Shown: positions 52,786 through 61,317 of the stretch, piece after piece
How positions within the stretch are numbered: position 1 is the first letter of the stretch
Layout of the letters: the number at the start of each line of letters is the position of its first letter
NCBI GenBank assembly: GCA_002838815.1
Contig: LQGW01000034.1
Coordinates: 62,001 to 126,000, forward strand
Direction of reading: 5' to 3'
Origin: Clostridiaceae bacterium JG1575
Lineage (GTDB): Bacteria; Bacillota; Clostridia; Clostridiales; Clostridiaceae
Length of the DNA: 64,000 nt
The notes under the pieces: generated by a model
The model's input: only the letters and a program-made list of their open reading frames with translations
The model's database searches: none
Told to the model about the DNA's origin: nothing
Made by a program: the position numbers and the translations under genes

Positions 52786-54444
52786 ATGAACAAATATAGT
52801 TTTTTCAACCGTGCCGTGCGGATTTGGCCCCAGCATCCCCATGACTACCAGCATCATGACCGCAATGCGGAATTTTTAAAAGAGTTTGGTCAAAAGGGCT
52901 CAAGATATCTTGACGATATTACGGTGAATGATCTGGGGCTGGAGAAGGTTTATGCTGAAATAGACCGGACCTATACCGCTCCAGGCTCCAATGTGCTTTG
53001 GAACATCCTTCGAGATCCCCTAACGGATGAGTTGGATCTTGAGCAACGAAGTCGGCACATTGAGGCGTTTCGCAAAAACCGGGATCTGCGAGAGCGTGCT
53101 CAGGGAATTCTTTGCACTTGCGGTTATGAGGTACTCAGTGATTACCGCCTCCCTTTGTTGAGCCAATACTCCATATCCCCCAAAAGCATTGCATTGATGT
53201 CCTTATTGGGGCTTCTTTTGACGGCGGCCATCCTCTACAGCATTGCCACAAGAAGTATTGAAAACGCCCTTTATACCGTGCTGCCCCTACTGCTCATCAA
53301 TGGGTTATACGGCGGCATTGTGGAACGGCGTGAGGATCAGGCCGAGCTTCGTAAGATCAAAGGCCTACGAACGAAGGGTGGGATCGCGTTTCATATGGCA
53401 TCCTTGATGAACCTCATGGGCGTCTTACAGGCGGGGGTCGCCATCGCCAAAGATCCCGAGCTCTCGGACGTCTCTTTGGGCGTACGAGAACACCTTTCAG
53501 CCGCTCGCCCGCTCCATGATTCCTTCCGGATCTTTTCATGGCTGGAGCGAATCAATTTTTTAGATTATTTGGCTCAGCTTTTTCTGCTCAAACACATCCT
53601 CTACTATAAAACCCAAGCCAAGCTGCAAAAAGACAATGGCAAGCTACGTCAGTTCGTTTGGGCCGTGGGGTATCTGGACGCCCTCGTTTCTGTGGCGGCG
53701 TATCAAGATCATTTGGCGGAGGAGGGACAGATCTTTTGCGCTCCAAAGTTCATTCAAGGAGACGCCTCCCTCTCCATAAAAGATGGGGTCCACCCCTTGG
53801 TGGACGGCTGCGTGCCCAATTCTATTGAATTGCATCGAGAAGGCCTTATTCTAACCGGCAGCAACATGAGCGGGAAATCCACCTTCATGAGAGTTTTGGG
53901 CATCAACGCCTGCCTTGCGCAGACGCTTTGCCTGGCTCGCTGTAGAAAATACGAAGGATCGCTTTTTCGCATCCTAAGTTCCATCGATCCTGAGGATGAC
54001 ACGATCTCCGGGAAAAGCTATTTCATGGCGGAGGCCCAGGCGGTGCTGCGCATCGTGAAGGTCTTGGAGGATGGAGTGCCCACGCTCTGTATTTTGGACG
54101 AAATGTTCCGGGGAACGAACCCCTTGGAGCGCATCAGCGCTTCGGTGGCGATCCTGGACTTCATTCAGCGGCAAAACTGCATCCTTGTGCTTGCCACTCA
54201 CGATCGGGACATCATTGGTTTGGTCAAAAATCCCTTTCAACTGGGGTACTTTACGGAAACCGTGGACAGCGACGGCTTGACCTTTGATTACCGGCTGCGA
54301 TCGGGCATCAATGAAACCTCCAACGCCATCCGTATTCTGGACGTCATCGGCTATCCCAAAAGCATCACGGATCAGGCCAAAGCCTTGATTCGATCCGATC
54401 AAACCCTAGTAGACTATACCTTTCAAAAACCCCATACGCATTAA
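52786..54444 (+). CDS. Membrane-associated MutS-family ATPase
   Basis: The C-terminal third is a MutS domain V ATPase: Walker A 'TGSNMSGKST' (358-366), 'GKSYFMAEAQAV', Walker B 'LCILDEMFRGTNPLERISAS' (near 437) and 'VLATHDRD'. The mismatch-recognition domains of MutS are absent. Instead there are two probable membrane helices (about 135-154 and 161-176) and a coiled lever-like middle region. It is therefore unlikely to act in classical mismatch repair; such MutS-like membrane proteins of Bacillota have no known role. The frame is open to 52720, but AAGGAGG supports ATG 52786 (552 residues). It is monocistronic. Confidence 0.85.
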   Translation: MNKYSFFNRAVRIWPQHPHDYQHHDRNAEFLKEFGQKGSRYLDDITVNDLGLEKVYAEIDRTYTAPGSNVLWNILRDPLTDELDLEQRSRHIEAFRKNRDLRERAQGILCTCGYEVLSDYRLPLLSQYSISPKSIALMSLLGLLLTAAILYSIATRSIENALYTVLPLLLINGLYGGIVERREDQAELRKIKGLRTKGGIAFHMASLMNLMGVLQAGVAIAKDPELSDVSLGVREHLSAARPLHDSFRIFSWLERINFLDYLAQLFLLKHILYYKTQAKLQKDNGKLRQFVWAVGYLDALVSVAAYQDHLAEEGQIFCAPKFIQGDASLSIKDGVHPLVDGCVPNSIELHREGLILTGSNMSGKSTFMRVLGINACLAQTLCLARCRKYEGSLFRILSSIDPEDDTISGKSYFMAEAQAVLRIVKVLEDGVPTLCILDEMFRGTNPLERISASVAILDFIQRQNCILVLATHDRDIIGLVKNPFQLGYFTETVDSDGLTFDYRLRSGINETSNAIRILDVIGYPKSITDQAKALIRSDQTLVDYTFQKPHTH

Positions 54445-54497
54445 TCTGCAAACAAATCCCTACTTTAAGAGGGTGTCTTAGGGATTAAGTAGTCCAG

Positions 54498-54546
54498 AAA
54501 AAATGGACATAGCTTGGTATAAGTGTACCGGCTATGTCCATTTTTA
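54498..54546 (+). terminator. Terminator after the MutS-like gene
   Basis: ATGGACATAGC (54503-54513) pairs perfectly with GCTATGTCCAT (54531-54541), with an inner GGTA/TACC, an A-run before and a T-run after; possibly bidirectional. Confidence 0.75.
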
Positions 54547-54559
54547 TTCCTCCATGATG

Positions 54560-54905
54560 TGGTGGCTGGTGATGTGAATTCACTTATCATCTCCATTGTG
54601 AACTCCTGAATATCCGTAGACTTGCGGCTCATTGAGAGTTAATGCTCAAACTTAGAATACACTTTCGTGCTCAGCATACATAGTGCATTGTGATTCTGTC
54701 AGACGATTCTCAAGTGTGTACTCTTCGGTTTCTCAGTTGGAGGTCATCTTGCTAAAGCGTTCGTCAGAAATCTTTCCCTAGAGGCTATGCTCAAAAATTC
54801 GTTGGATGACATCGTCAAGCTTTGCAATACACGCCTTTGACTGCTCTCACCTTCACCTGGTCTAGGATCGGCAGAGAGTGAATTCGCACCTGATGCACAA
54901 AAAAC
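54560..54905 (-). pseudogene. Decayed large serine recombinase (C-terminal part)
   Basis: The minus strand encodes, in shifted frames with stops, segments typical of the C-terminal region of TnpX/Tn916-type large serine recombinases: 'AKLDDVIQRIFEHS' (54800-54840), 'GKISDERFSKM', and 'RKSTDIQEFTMEMISEF' (about 54575-54625), matching the family's 'RKYTDIQELT' segment. The catalytic N-terminus is missing. Its position immediately before the second cas operon suggests that this DNA arrived on a conjugative or transposable element that has since decayed. Confidence 0.6.
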
Positions 54906-55125
54906 TGTTGCCTTAAAAAACCAGAAGCAGTAGATTTTTCCGAATATTCGTGATGTAATTAATTACAATGGTCTTGAGAATAAGGTGTGAGTCGGTTTCA
55001 AGAACAAAACCTGATTGCCGCTGGAGTACATCCCAAACAAATGAGCAGCAATTACTCACTAAAATGGTCACTTAATTCTAAGTAAAGAAAAGGGTTTTAT
55101 ATCCATCCAGTGAAAGGAGGAAACA
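54906..55125. other. Upstream region of the second cas operon
   Basis: AT-rich, with no intact gene and no CRISPR repeat or repeat-like GTGGATTGAAA sequence on either strand. Part may be further recombinase remnant. No clear promoter was identified. Confidence 0.4.
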
Positions 55126-55791
55126 ATGGTAAACACATCGTACCCTATTATGATGGAGATTGCTGGCAATACGGCGTTATGGACAAGACCTGATACCGGG
55201 GATTCTCCGTGCAGCTATCCAGCACCGACATACTCAGCTGTGCGCGGACTGTTTGAGAGTGTATTGTGGGGGCCTGCCGTTCTTGTGATCCCGAGACGAG
55301 TTGAGCTTTGCAGCATACCGCAGTACCACTCCTATGCAATGAACTATGGTGGGCCGTTGCGAAGCACCACGTCGATCAGGAATGGGAATAATTATCAGCT
55401 ATTTGCAACGGTGCTGACAGACGTGTGCTATCGGCTCTATGCGGATGTGGTTCCTAATCCAAAGAAAGAGATTTTGCCTGAAAGTGCGGCAGCATGGGAC
55501 AGGCGGACGACATCGCCCGGGCATGCCTATCAGGAAATATTTAATCGCCGATTGAAATGTGGTCAATCCTATGCGACCCTGTCGTTAGGCTGGGCCGAGT
55601 TTACAGCATCTTACTTCGGTCCGTTTCGGGGAACGACAAAGATATGCTCGGAACTGCCGGATATTCAGATCCCTTCTATGTTGCGTGGTGTTTTTCAAAA
55701 TGGGTATCAATCTGAATATAACGCAGTTTACGATGTTGATGTACTTGTCCACGAAGGAGTTCTTGTGTATCCGAAAAGAGGCGATTGGTGA
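55126..55791 (+). CDS. cas5: Cas5, I-C-like, lacking the processing residues
   Basis: This 221-residue protein aligns with I-C Cas5 in 'YPAPTYSAVRGLFESVLWGP' and 'EIFNRRLKCGQ'. The tyrosine of the catalytic triad (Y46 of the Cas5 at 47.3 kb) is replaced by L47 ('ESVLW'), and the Lys-His pair is missing: the aligned region reads 'SPGHAYQEIF' (130-139). It probably still caps the crRNA 5' end in a Cascade-like complex but should not cut repeats. It is the first gene of a four-gene operon with AAGGAGG upstream, and its stop overlaps the cas8 start (TGATG). Confidence 0.85.
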   Translation: MVNTSYPIMMEIAGNTALWTRPDTGDSPCSYPAPTYSAVRGLFESVLWGPAVLVIPRRVELCSIPQYHSYAMNYGGPLRSTTSIRNGNNYQLFATVLTDVCYRLYADVVPNPKKEILPESAAAWDRRTTSPGHAYQEIFNRRLKCGQSYATLSLGWAEFTASYFGPFRGTTKICSELPDIQIPSMLRGVFQNGYQSEYNAVYDVDVLVHEGVLVYPKRGDW

Positions 55792-57878
55792 TGATCAACG
55801 AATTAAGACAACTTAGTCAAGCAATGGAGGAATCAAACATAAATGGGGAAATCTGGCACCAGAAATACAAACCGATTCCGAACATCAGAGCTAACGCACC
55901 GTGCGTTCGTATTTTGATCGATGACGGTAAAGTGATCGAACTTTCGTCTGTAGATCAAAACAAAGGGTCGTGCTTACGAAAATTCGGGACAAACCAAGGC
56001 TCATACCCATGCATGAATTTAGCGCCACTTTATCGGATTACTGATAGCGAAGTAAAGAAGAAGCTGTCGTCTTTGCGACCTGAAGACCTGGATGAAGATC
56101 GGATCGATAGGATAAGGAACTGGTGCACAGATAGCAATTGGGGAAGTAAGTTTCAAGGAAAATATAAGGTTTCCATGAAAAATACGACAACCGAACTGGC
56201 TTCCCTTGTCCCGGATTTTAAATCCATACAGATATTGATAGGCCAGAGTAATTATTTTCTTGACTCTGCCAAACTTCATCAGGAAATGGAAAATGTGGCT
56301 TTTGAAATGCTCTCGAGCAAACATGAAGTTTCATTGGCGCTGAGTGTCCTATTTCACTATGGCAATCCCGATAAAAATGCAGTAGATGATTATGGCTCTA
56401 TCTCAGTTGCGTTCGATTCTCCCAAATTGATCATGGGCATGTCGGTGGTGAGCAATAAATTTACTGCGAGCTTTAACGCTTGTTTGTTGTCAGCGGAATC
56501 GACGCGGCTGAAAAAAAACGATGTACCCGGTATCGACGCCTCCTACATTGTCGACGCCTTCGGCATTAAGTTCGATCCGTTAGAACAACCCATGCCGGAA
56601 GTGAAGCTTGCAGGAGGATTTGATGTGAAGCTTCGCACGATGTTTAAAGAACAGCACTGCCAAACAAGATACCGTAAAATCGAAAACGCAAGCTACCCAA
56701 TATCTCCACTGATGCGAGAAAAACTTCAGGCATCACTTAACTGGTCTGGGAGGAAAGATAAAGAAAATATCATATGGATTAATACGGATAGAAACGAAAT
56801 TTTGTTCGCATACCCGGTTGATTTGATTCATGAGGATGTCTCGTATACAAGGATGTTCAAACGAGCGCAGAAAAACGAGAATGCCGTGGAAAAAGAGATT
56901 GCCTTTGAAGAACAGGCAAAAAGATTTATCACCGAAATACGCTCGGCTAAAAAACCGGGGGCGGATTCAAATGCTGAGAAAATCGAACTGTTTATTTTGA
57001 GAAAGATTGATAAAGCTCGTACAAAGGTTGTTTATACACGCCAGACTGATCCGTATGAGCTTGAAAAACAAAGTGAAGCATGGACAGCGGGATGCCGGAA
57101 TCTCCCGACTTTTACTTTCGGCCTACCAAGCATCCCATTTCCCTTGGATATGGCCGATATTTTGAACTGTTTTTGGAATCAGAAGGGCGAATTGATAACA
57201 GACAAGTTTAAACCAGTACCAAAGTATCATGGGATTGAGCTGTTGATGGACAGCCAGTTCCCAGTGACTGCCGACCTCCATTGCCTGGTTGAAAAAGCAA
57301 TGACTATAAGCGTATTTCTCAGGAATAGACTTGCTACAGGGAACTTGAATCATCACAAAAGGGGTAAATTTAAAGATATGTTGGCATTGATTGGGCTTAT
57401 GCTCTATCGCAAAGGCATAGGAAAGGATGAGTATATGGAAAGCTTACCCTATCTCTACGGACAGCTACTCAAGGTATCGGACGAGCTTCACGCGCTATAT
57501 TGTAAAGTGGTGCGTGATAATGAGTTGCCGACGAAGTTGGCTGGCGGAAGCCTGTATCAGGCTGCGGCCGAAGCCCCAATTCGGACACTGAACCTTTTGG
57601 GGCAGCGGATGAACCCGTATATTCTATGGGCAAAAAACTATCGAACAAAAAAAATAACCGAAAAAGGGAAAGAGAGCTGGAAAGCGGGATGGTTCATTTC
57701 GTTGTATGAAAATATAGCCACAGAACTCCTTACTGCATGGAGCACCCAAACCAGATTCAATGATGAGGAAAAAGCACTGCTGTTCCTCGGATATCTTGCG
57801 AACTTTCCAAAGAAAGAACAGACTGCAGATGGAACGGAAGAATTAAATAAAACTGAGGAGGTAACTGACCATGAGTGA
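55791..57878 (+). CDS. cas8: Cas8c-like large subunit (divergent Csd1)
   Basis: The 695-residue protein occupies the Csd1 position between cas5 and cas7. The C-terminal 'SLPYLYGQLLKVSDELHALY' corresponds to the Csd1 'YLYGRLL' motif of the first system, and 'FNDEEKALLFLGYLANFPKK' to its C-terminal 'EFLLAYH' segment. The N-terminus has no 'MSWxNSLLKTYD' start, so it is a distant member. It would recognise PAM and recruit Cas3; its PAM may differ from TTC. Internal initiation for a small subunit could not be judged. The start at 55791 overlaps the cas5 stop. Confidence 0.75.
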   Translation: MINELRQLSQAMEESNINGEIWHQKYKPIPNIRANAPCVRILIDDGKVIELSSVDQNKGSCLRKFGTNQGSYPCMNLAPLYRITDSEVKKKLSSLRPEDLDEDRIDRIRNWCTDSNWGSKFQGKYKVSMKNTTTELASLVPDFKSIQILIGQSNYFLDSAKLHQEMENVAFEMLSSKHEVSLALSVLFHYGNPDKNAVDDYGSISVAFDSPKLIMGMSVVSNKFTASFNACLLSAESTRLKKNDVPGIDASYIVDAFGIKFDPLEQPMPEVKLAGGFDVKLRTMFKEQHCQTRYRKIENASYPISPLMREKLQASLNWSGRKDKENIIWINTDRNEILFAYPVDLIHEDVSYTRMFKRAQKNENAVEKEIAFEEQAKRFITEIRSAKKPGADSNAEKIELFILRKIDKARTKVVYTRQTDPYELEKQSEAWTAGCRNLPTFTFGLPSIPFPLDMADILNCFWNQKGELITDKFKPVPKYHGIELLMDSQFPVTADLHCLVEKAMTISVFLRNRLATGNLNHHKRGKFKDMLALIGLMLYRKGIGKDEYMESLPYLYGQLLKVSDELHALYCKVVRDNELPTKLAGGSLYQAAAEAPIRTLNLLGQRMNPYILWAKNYRTKKITEKGKESWKAGWFISLYENIATELLTAWSTQTRFNDEEKALLFLGYLANFPKKEQTADGTEELNKTEEVTDHE

Positions 57879-58740
57879 AATGTTCAAACGCGCAACAGGT
57901 CTTTTAATAATTGAAGTCGTCAATTCCAACCCTAACGGTGACCCTGATCGCGAAAGCGATCCGCGTCAGCGACCCAATGGCTGCGGGGAGATCTCGCCAG
58001 TCTCATACAAGCGAAAAATCCGTGACTTGCTCGATGATCACGACGCTGCATTTTTCAAAGCACTACCTGAAAAATATAGCCTGAATCCCCAGAACTATAA
58101 CATTTTAGAGCATCGCGGACGCGATAGGAAATCCATTATAGCTGAGATGGGCAATGACCCTTCAAAGTTCGGGGAAAGCGAATTTGTACACAAATACTGG
58201 GATGCCCGTGTCTTTGGCAACACATTTTTACAAGACGGCGGCGACAAAGCATTTATTAAAACAGGTGTTGTACAGTTCGGCATGGGCGTTTCGATTGCTC
58301 CCATTGTTATTCTCCGTCAGACCAACACAAATAAGGCTGGTGTGCAGGAAGGGAAGAGTGCCGGTATGGCGCCTCTTGCTTATCGCATCGTCGAACACGG
58401 CGTGTATTGTATGCCCTTCTTTGTAAATCCGAACTACGCCCACAAGAGTGGTTGCACCGCTAATGATATCGAGCTTTTGAAGTTGCTGATCCCCTACGCC
58501 TATGAGATGAACCGTTCCGCCATTCGTCCTGATGTCCGCCTGCGCCACGCCTGGTACATCGAGCATAAAAACATGTTGGGAAGCTGCCCGGAACATCTAC
58601 TCTTTGAAGCGCTGACGCCGGAAAAGCTGGGCAACAAAACCGATCCATCTACAAGCTGGAGTGATTATCAGGATAAGACTGGGCTTCCAGAAGAGCTTTT
58701 TTCTCGTGTGGAGAGCTTCATCGATCTAGTCAATGCGTAA
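57871..58740 (+). CDS. cas7: Cas7 backbone protein, Csd2-like
   Basis: The 289-residue protein has the Csd2 hallmark 'VVNSNPNGDPDRESDPRQRP' and 'GEISPVSYKRKIRDLL', corresponding to the same segment in the first Cas7. 'YWDARVFGNTF' and 'HGVYCMPFFVNPNYAHKSG' are also family-like. It should polymerise on a crRNA. It overlaps cas8 by 8 bp with GGAGGT placed for its ATG, and ends in TAATG with cas3. Sequence divergence from the first Cas7 shows it is not a recent duplicate. Confidence 0.88.
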   Translation: MSEMFKRATGLLIIEVVNSNPNGDPDRESDPRQRPNGCGEISPVSYKRKIRDLLDDHDAAFFKALPEKYSLNPQNYNILEHRGRDRKSIIAEMGNDPSKFGESEFVHKYWDARVFGNTFLQDGGDKAFIKTGVVQFGMGVSIAPIVILRQTNTNKAGVQEGKSAGMAPLAYRIVEHGVYCMPFFVNPNYAHKSGCTANDIELLKLLIPYAYEMNRSAIRPDVRLRHAWYIEHKNMLGSCPEHLLFEALTPEKLGNKTDPSTSWSDYQDKTGLPEELFSRVESFIDLVNA

Positions 58741-60929
58741 TGGAGTATCTTGCACACAGCGCAAAGGCAGACAGCATTGCACAGACCTATTCCGACCATG
58801 TGGCTGGCGTCTGCCACAGAGCTGAATGGTATGCCAACGAAGCGGAACGGTATTCGCCAATTTGCGAGGGGCAACTGAAAGAAATAGTGCGGCGCAGCGC
58901 GCTCTGGCATGATTTGGGTAAGTTGGACGACGACAATCAAGCTGTATTGCATGATCCCTCGTATAAGCAACGCCACCTACCATGGAACCATACTGATGCT
59001 GGTAGCGCTGCTCTGAAAGCATCCGACAGCCTCTACTCCGCACTTATCGTTTATTCCCATCACATTGGCCTGCCTGATATGGAGTCAGAAGGTGCGAGAG
59101 GCAAGAATTTTTTTCGCGATGACAGGTATTCCGTAAGAAATCATTTCGATTTCGAATTAACGAAGTTATTGCGGCGGCATACGGAAATTCTCTCGATGGA
59201 TGGACGTGGCGTGGAGGAACCGACCAGAGCAGATTTGCCTCTCTTTTTCCGAATGGCGCTTTCCTGCCTTGCGGATGCTGACCATACGGATACTGCCGTC
59301 GCGTATAGGCAGGTACCGGAGTGTGAAAACCTGCCGCAGCTTTGTGCAGAGAAACGACTGAAAAAATTGAACAAGTATGTGTCGGAGCTTAGTAGCGATG
59401 ATGAACGCAGCCATCTGCGCAGCGAAATGTATTTCGCCTGCCGTGACGCGACGGTGACCGGCGGATTTACCGCATGTGACAGTCCTGTAGGCTCAGGAAA
59501 AACGACGGCTGTGATGGCGCATTTGCTTAAGCAGGCGATGGAACGTAACGCAAGGAGGGTTTTTGTTGTTTTACCTTATACCAATATCATAAAACAATCG
59601 GTAGATATTTATCGAAAATCATTGGTTCTGCCGGGTGAGAATCCGGAAGAAGTTGTAGCAGAACTTCACTGTCGTGCGGATTTTCAAGACAAAGATACGC
59701 GTTACTTGACATCGCGCTGGCGCGCGCCAATTATTGTAACAACTGCTGTCGCGTTCTTTGAGACTCTGGCTTCCAATAGGCCATCTGCTCTAAGGAGGCT
59801 CCATGCGCTGCCAGGAAGCGTTGTTTTTGTTGACGAGGCACACAACGCGTTGCCTCTTAAGCTCCTCCCATTGGCATGGAGGTGGATGTATAAGCTTGCC
59901 GAGGAGTGGAGCTGCTATTGGGTACTGGCTTCAGGCTCTCTAGTGCGTTATTGGATGCTTGACAGCTTGAAGCCGGTTGAAATGTTGCAACCCATTGTTA
60001 ACGAACTGATCAATGAAAAACTGCGTGAACAACTTATGCGGTATGAACGGCATAGGGTTACTTTTAGATGGAGACCCGAGGCTATAAGCCGTAAGGAATT
60101 GATGGATTGGGTTCAAAGTATGCCCGGCCCGCGACTGCTGATCGTTAACACGGTACAAAGTGCCGCGGCAATCGCTAACGATTTTTGTAGCACATATGGG
60201 AGATATAGTGTCGAGCATTTGTCTACGGCATTAACAGCAGAAGACAGGAGTAGCACGATAGAGCGGGTAAAAGTACGCCTTAAAGATGAACGCGAAACGG
60301 ACTGGACGCTTGTCGCAACATCCTGTGTTGAGGCCGGAGTAGACTTTTCTTTTCGGAGCGGCTTTCGCGAACTATCGTCTTTGCTTTCCCTCCTTCAAGC
60401 TTCCGGTAGAGTGAATCGTAGCGGTTTGTATCCGGGCTCGGTTATGTGGAGTTTTACTTTGCAGGACGATTCCATATTGAAAAAAAACCCTGCCTTAGAG
60501 ACTTCTCGCGAGGTACTGAGAAGTTATTTTGCAAAAAATGCAGAAATTGCGCCGGTATTAAGCACAAAGTCAATGAATGATGAAATTATTCAAGACGACA
60601 GCTGCCTAAAAACGATTAAGCGACTGAATGCTCTGGAAAATTTGAATCAGTTTGATACTGTCTGTAATGAGTTTGCGGTGATCGAATCCAATACAGTGCC
60701 AGTCGTTATAGATGACGACCTTGTAAAGTCGATCGAGTACGGCCTTGGCGATTGGCAGCTGCTTCAAAAAAAGTCCGTCTCCATTCGCCGTGAGAACATT
60801 AAGGCGTGGAATGTGAAGGAGCTTGCAAACGGCGTATTTCACTGGACGCTAGAGTATGATTCCTTTCTCGGCTATATGCGCGGCGTGCTGGATATTCAGA
60901 AAAGTAAGAACGATATGCTGATGGATTAA
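58740..60929 (+). CDS. cas3: Cas3 helicase-nuclease of the second system
   Basis: This 729-residue protein keeps intact nuclease and helicase sites. HD domain: 'ALWHDLGKLDDDNQAVL' (His57-Asp58), 'VYSHHIGLPD' (about 104-113) and 'ADADHTDTA'. Helicase: Walker A 'DSPVGSGKTTAV' (247-258), 'VFVDEAHNAL' (DEAH 365-368), motif III 'LASGSLV' (SGS instead of SAT) and motif VI 'QASGRVNRSG'. It should thus be an active DNA-degrading effector. Unlike in typical I-C loci it is the last gene, and the operon contains no adaptation genes. It is coupled to cas7 through TAATG. Confidence 0.9.
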   Translation: MEYLAHSAKADSIAQTYSDHVAGVCHRAEWYANEAERYSPICEGQLKEIVRRSALWHDLGKLDDDNQAVLHDPSYKQRHLPWNHTDAGSAALKASDSLYSALIVYSHHIGLPDMESEGARGKNFFRDDRYSVRNHFDFELTKLLRRHTEILSMDGRGVEEPTRADLPLFFRMALSCLADADHTDTAVAYRQVPECENLPQLCAEKRLKKLNKYVSELSSDDERSHLRSEMYFACRDATVTGGFTACDSPVGSGKTTAVMAHLLKQAMERNARRVFVVLPYTNIIKQSVDIYRKSLVLPGENPEEVVAELHCRADFQDKDTRYLTSRWRAPIIVTTAVAFFETLASNRPSALRRLHALPGSVVFVDEAHNALPLKLLPLAWRWMYKLAEEWSCYWVLASGSLVRYWMLDSLKPVEMLQPIVNELINEKLREQLMRYERHRVTFRWRPEAISRKELMDWVQSMPGPRLLIVNTVQSAAAIANDFCSTYGRYSVEHLSTALTAEDRSSTIERVKVRLKDERETDWTLVATSCVEAGVDFSFRSGFRELSSLLSLLQASGRVNRSGLYPGSVMWSFTLQDDSILKKNPALETSREVLRSYFAKNAEIAPVLSTKSMNDEIIQDDSCLKTIKRLNALENLNQFDTVCNEFAVIESNTVPVVIDDDLVKSIEYGLGDWQLLQKKSVSIRRENIKAWNVKELANGVFHWTLEYDSFLGYMRGVLDIQKSKNDMLMD

Positions 60930-61241
60930 AGCAGATCCTATTCACTACATAATATGGGTGTATTACATTTTATGTGGGAATGAATAATGGTGAGCGAAAG
61001 CAGTTTTCTTTTGATGCTATCTGACTTTTATCATCATCTCCGATACAACTAAAAGACTACACCAAAGGGTTTATCCTTAGGTGTGGTCTTTACTGTCTTT
61101 GCTCCACCTGAAGAGTTTCCGTCAAAAATACTTCTTAAGTATAATTCCTTCGACGAACGGCCTTTAAGGGCATCTCTTTTGCGAATCCTTTACTTAGGGA
61201 GGTTCTGGACGTTGAAAGTGTTAAATTGTATGGGGCAATGC
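60930..61241. other. Region between the second cas operon and selD
   Basis: No CRISPR repeat or intact gene is present. It holds the terminator at 61052-61091. An open frame over 61083-61313 overlaps the selD promoter and looks spurious. Confidence 0.5.
61052..61091 (+). terminator. Terminator of the second cas operon
   Basis: AAGACTACACC pairs with GGTGTGGTCTT (one G-T pair), and the loop holds an inner AAGG/CCTT pairing. The T-tract is short. Confidence 0.65.
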
Positions 61242-61247
61242 TATAAT
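61220..61247 (+). promoter_or_regulatory. Promoter of the selD operon
   Basis: A perfect TATAAT (61242-61247) has GTTAAA 16 bp upstream (61220-61225). Confidence 0.55.
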
Positions 61248-61266
61248 GGAGGGGATCAGAAGAAAT

Positions 61267-61317
61267 ATGAAAATGATCGAAAATTCGAATATGAAGAGAT
61301 GGATCCCCTATGAATAA
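61267..61317 (+). CDS. Possible 16-codon leader peptide overlapping selD
   Basis: An ATG-started frame with GGAGGGG about 11 bases upstream encodes 'MKMIENSNMKRWIPYE' and stops at TAA 61315-61317, eight bases inside selD. The selD start itself has no good ribosome site, so translation of this short frame could deliver ribosomes to selD. It may also be chance. Confidence 0.35.
   Translation: MKMIENSNMKRWIPYE

Noticed and set aside
52786-54444. Calling the MutS-like gene mutS2 or a mismatch repair mutS
   Set aside because: No mismatch-recognition or Smr domain, and membrane helices are present.
54470-54545. Possible IS end (GGGTGTCTTAGGG followed by a long inverted repeat)
   Set aside because: The inverted repeat with flanking A- and T-runs is better explained as the terminator of the MutS-like gene; no matching opposite end was found.
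61083-61313. Open frame of 76 codons before selD
   Set aside because: Covers the cas terminator and the selD promoter and has no ribosome site.
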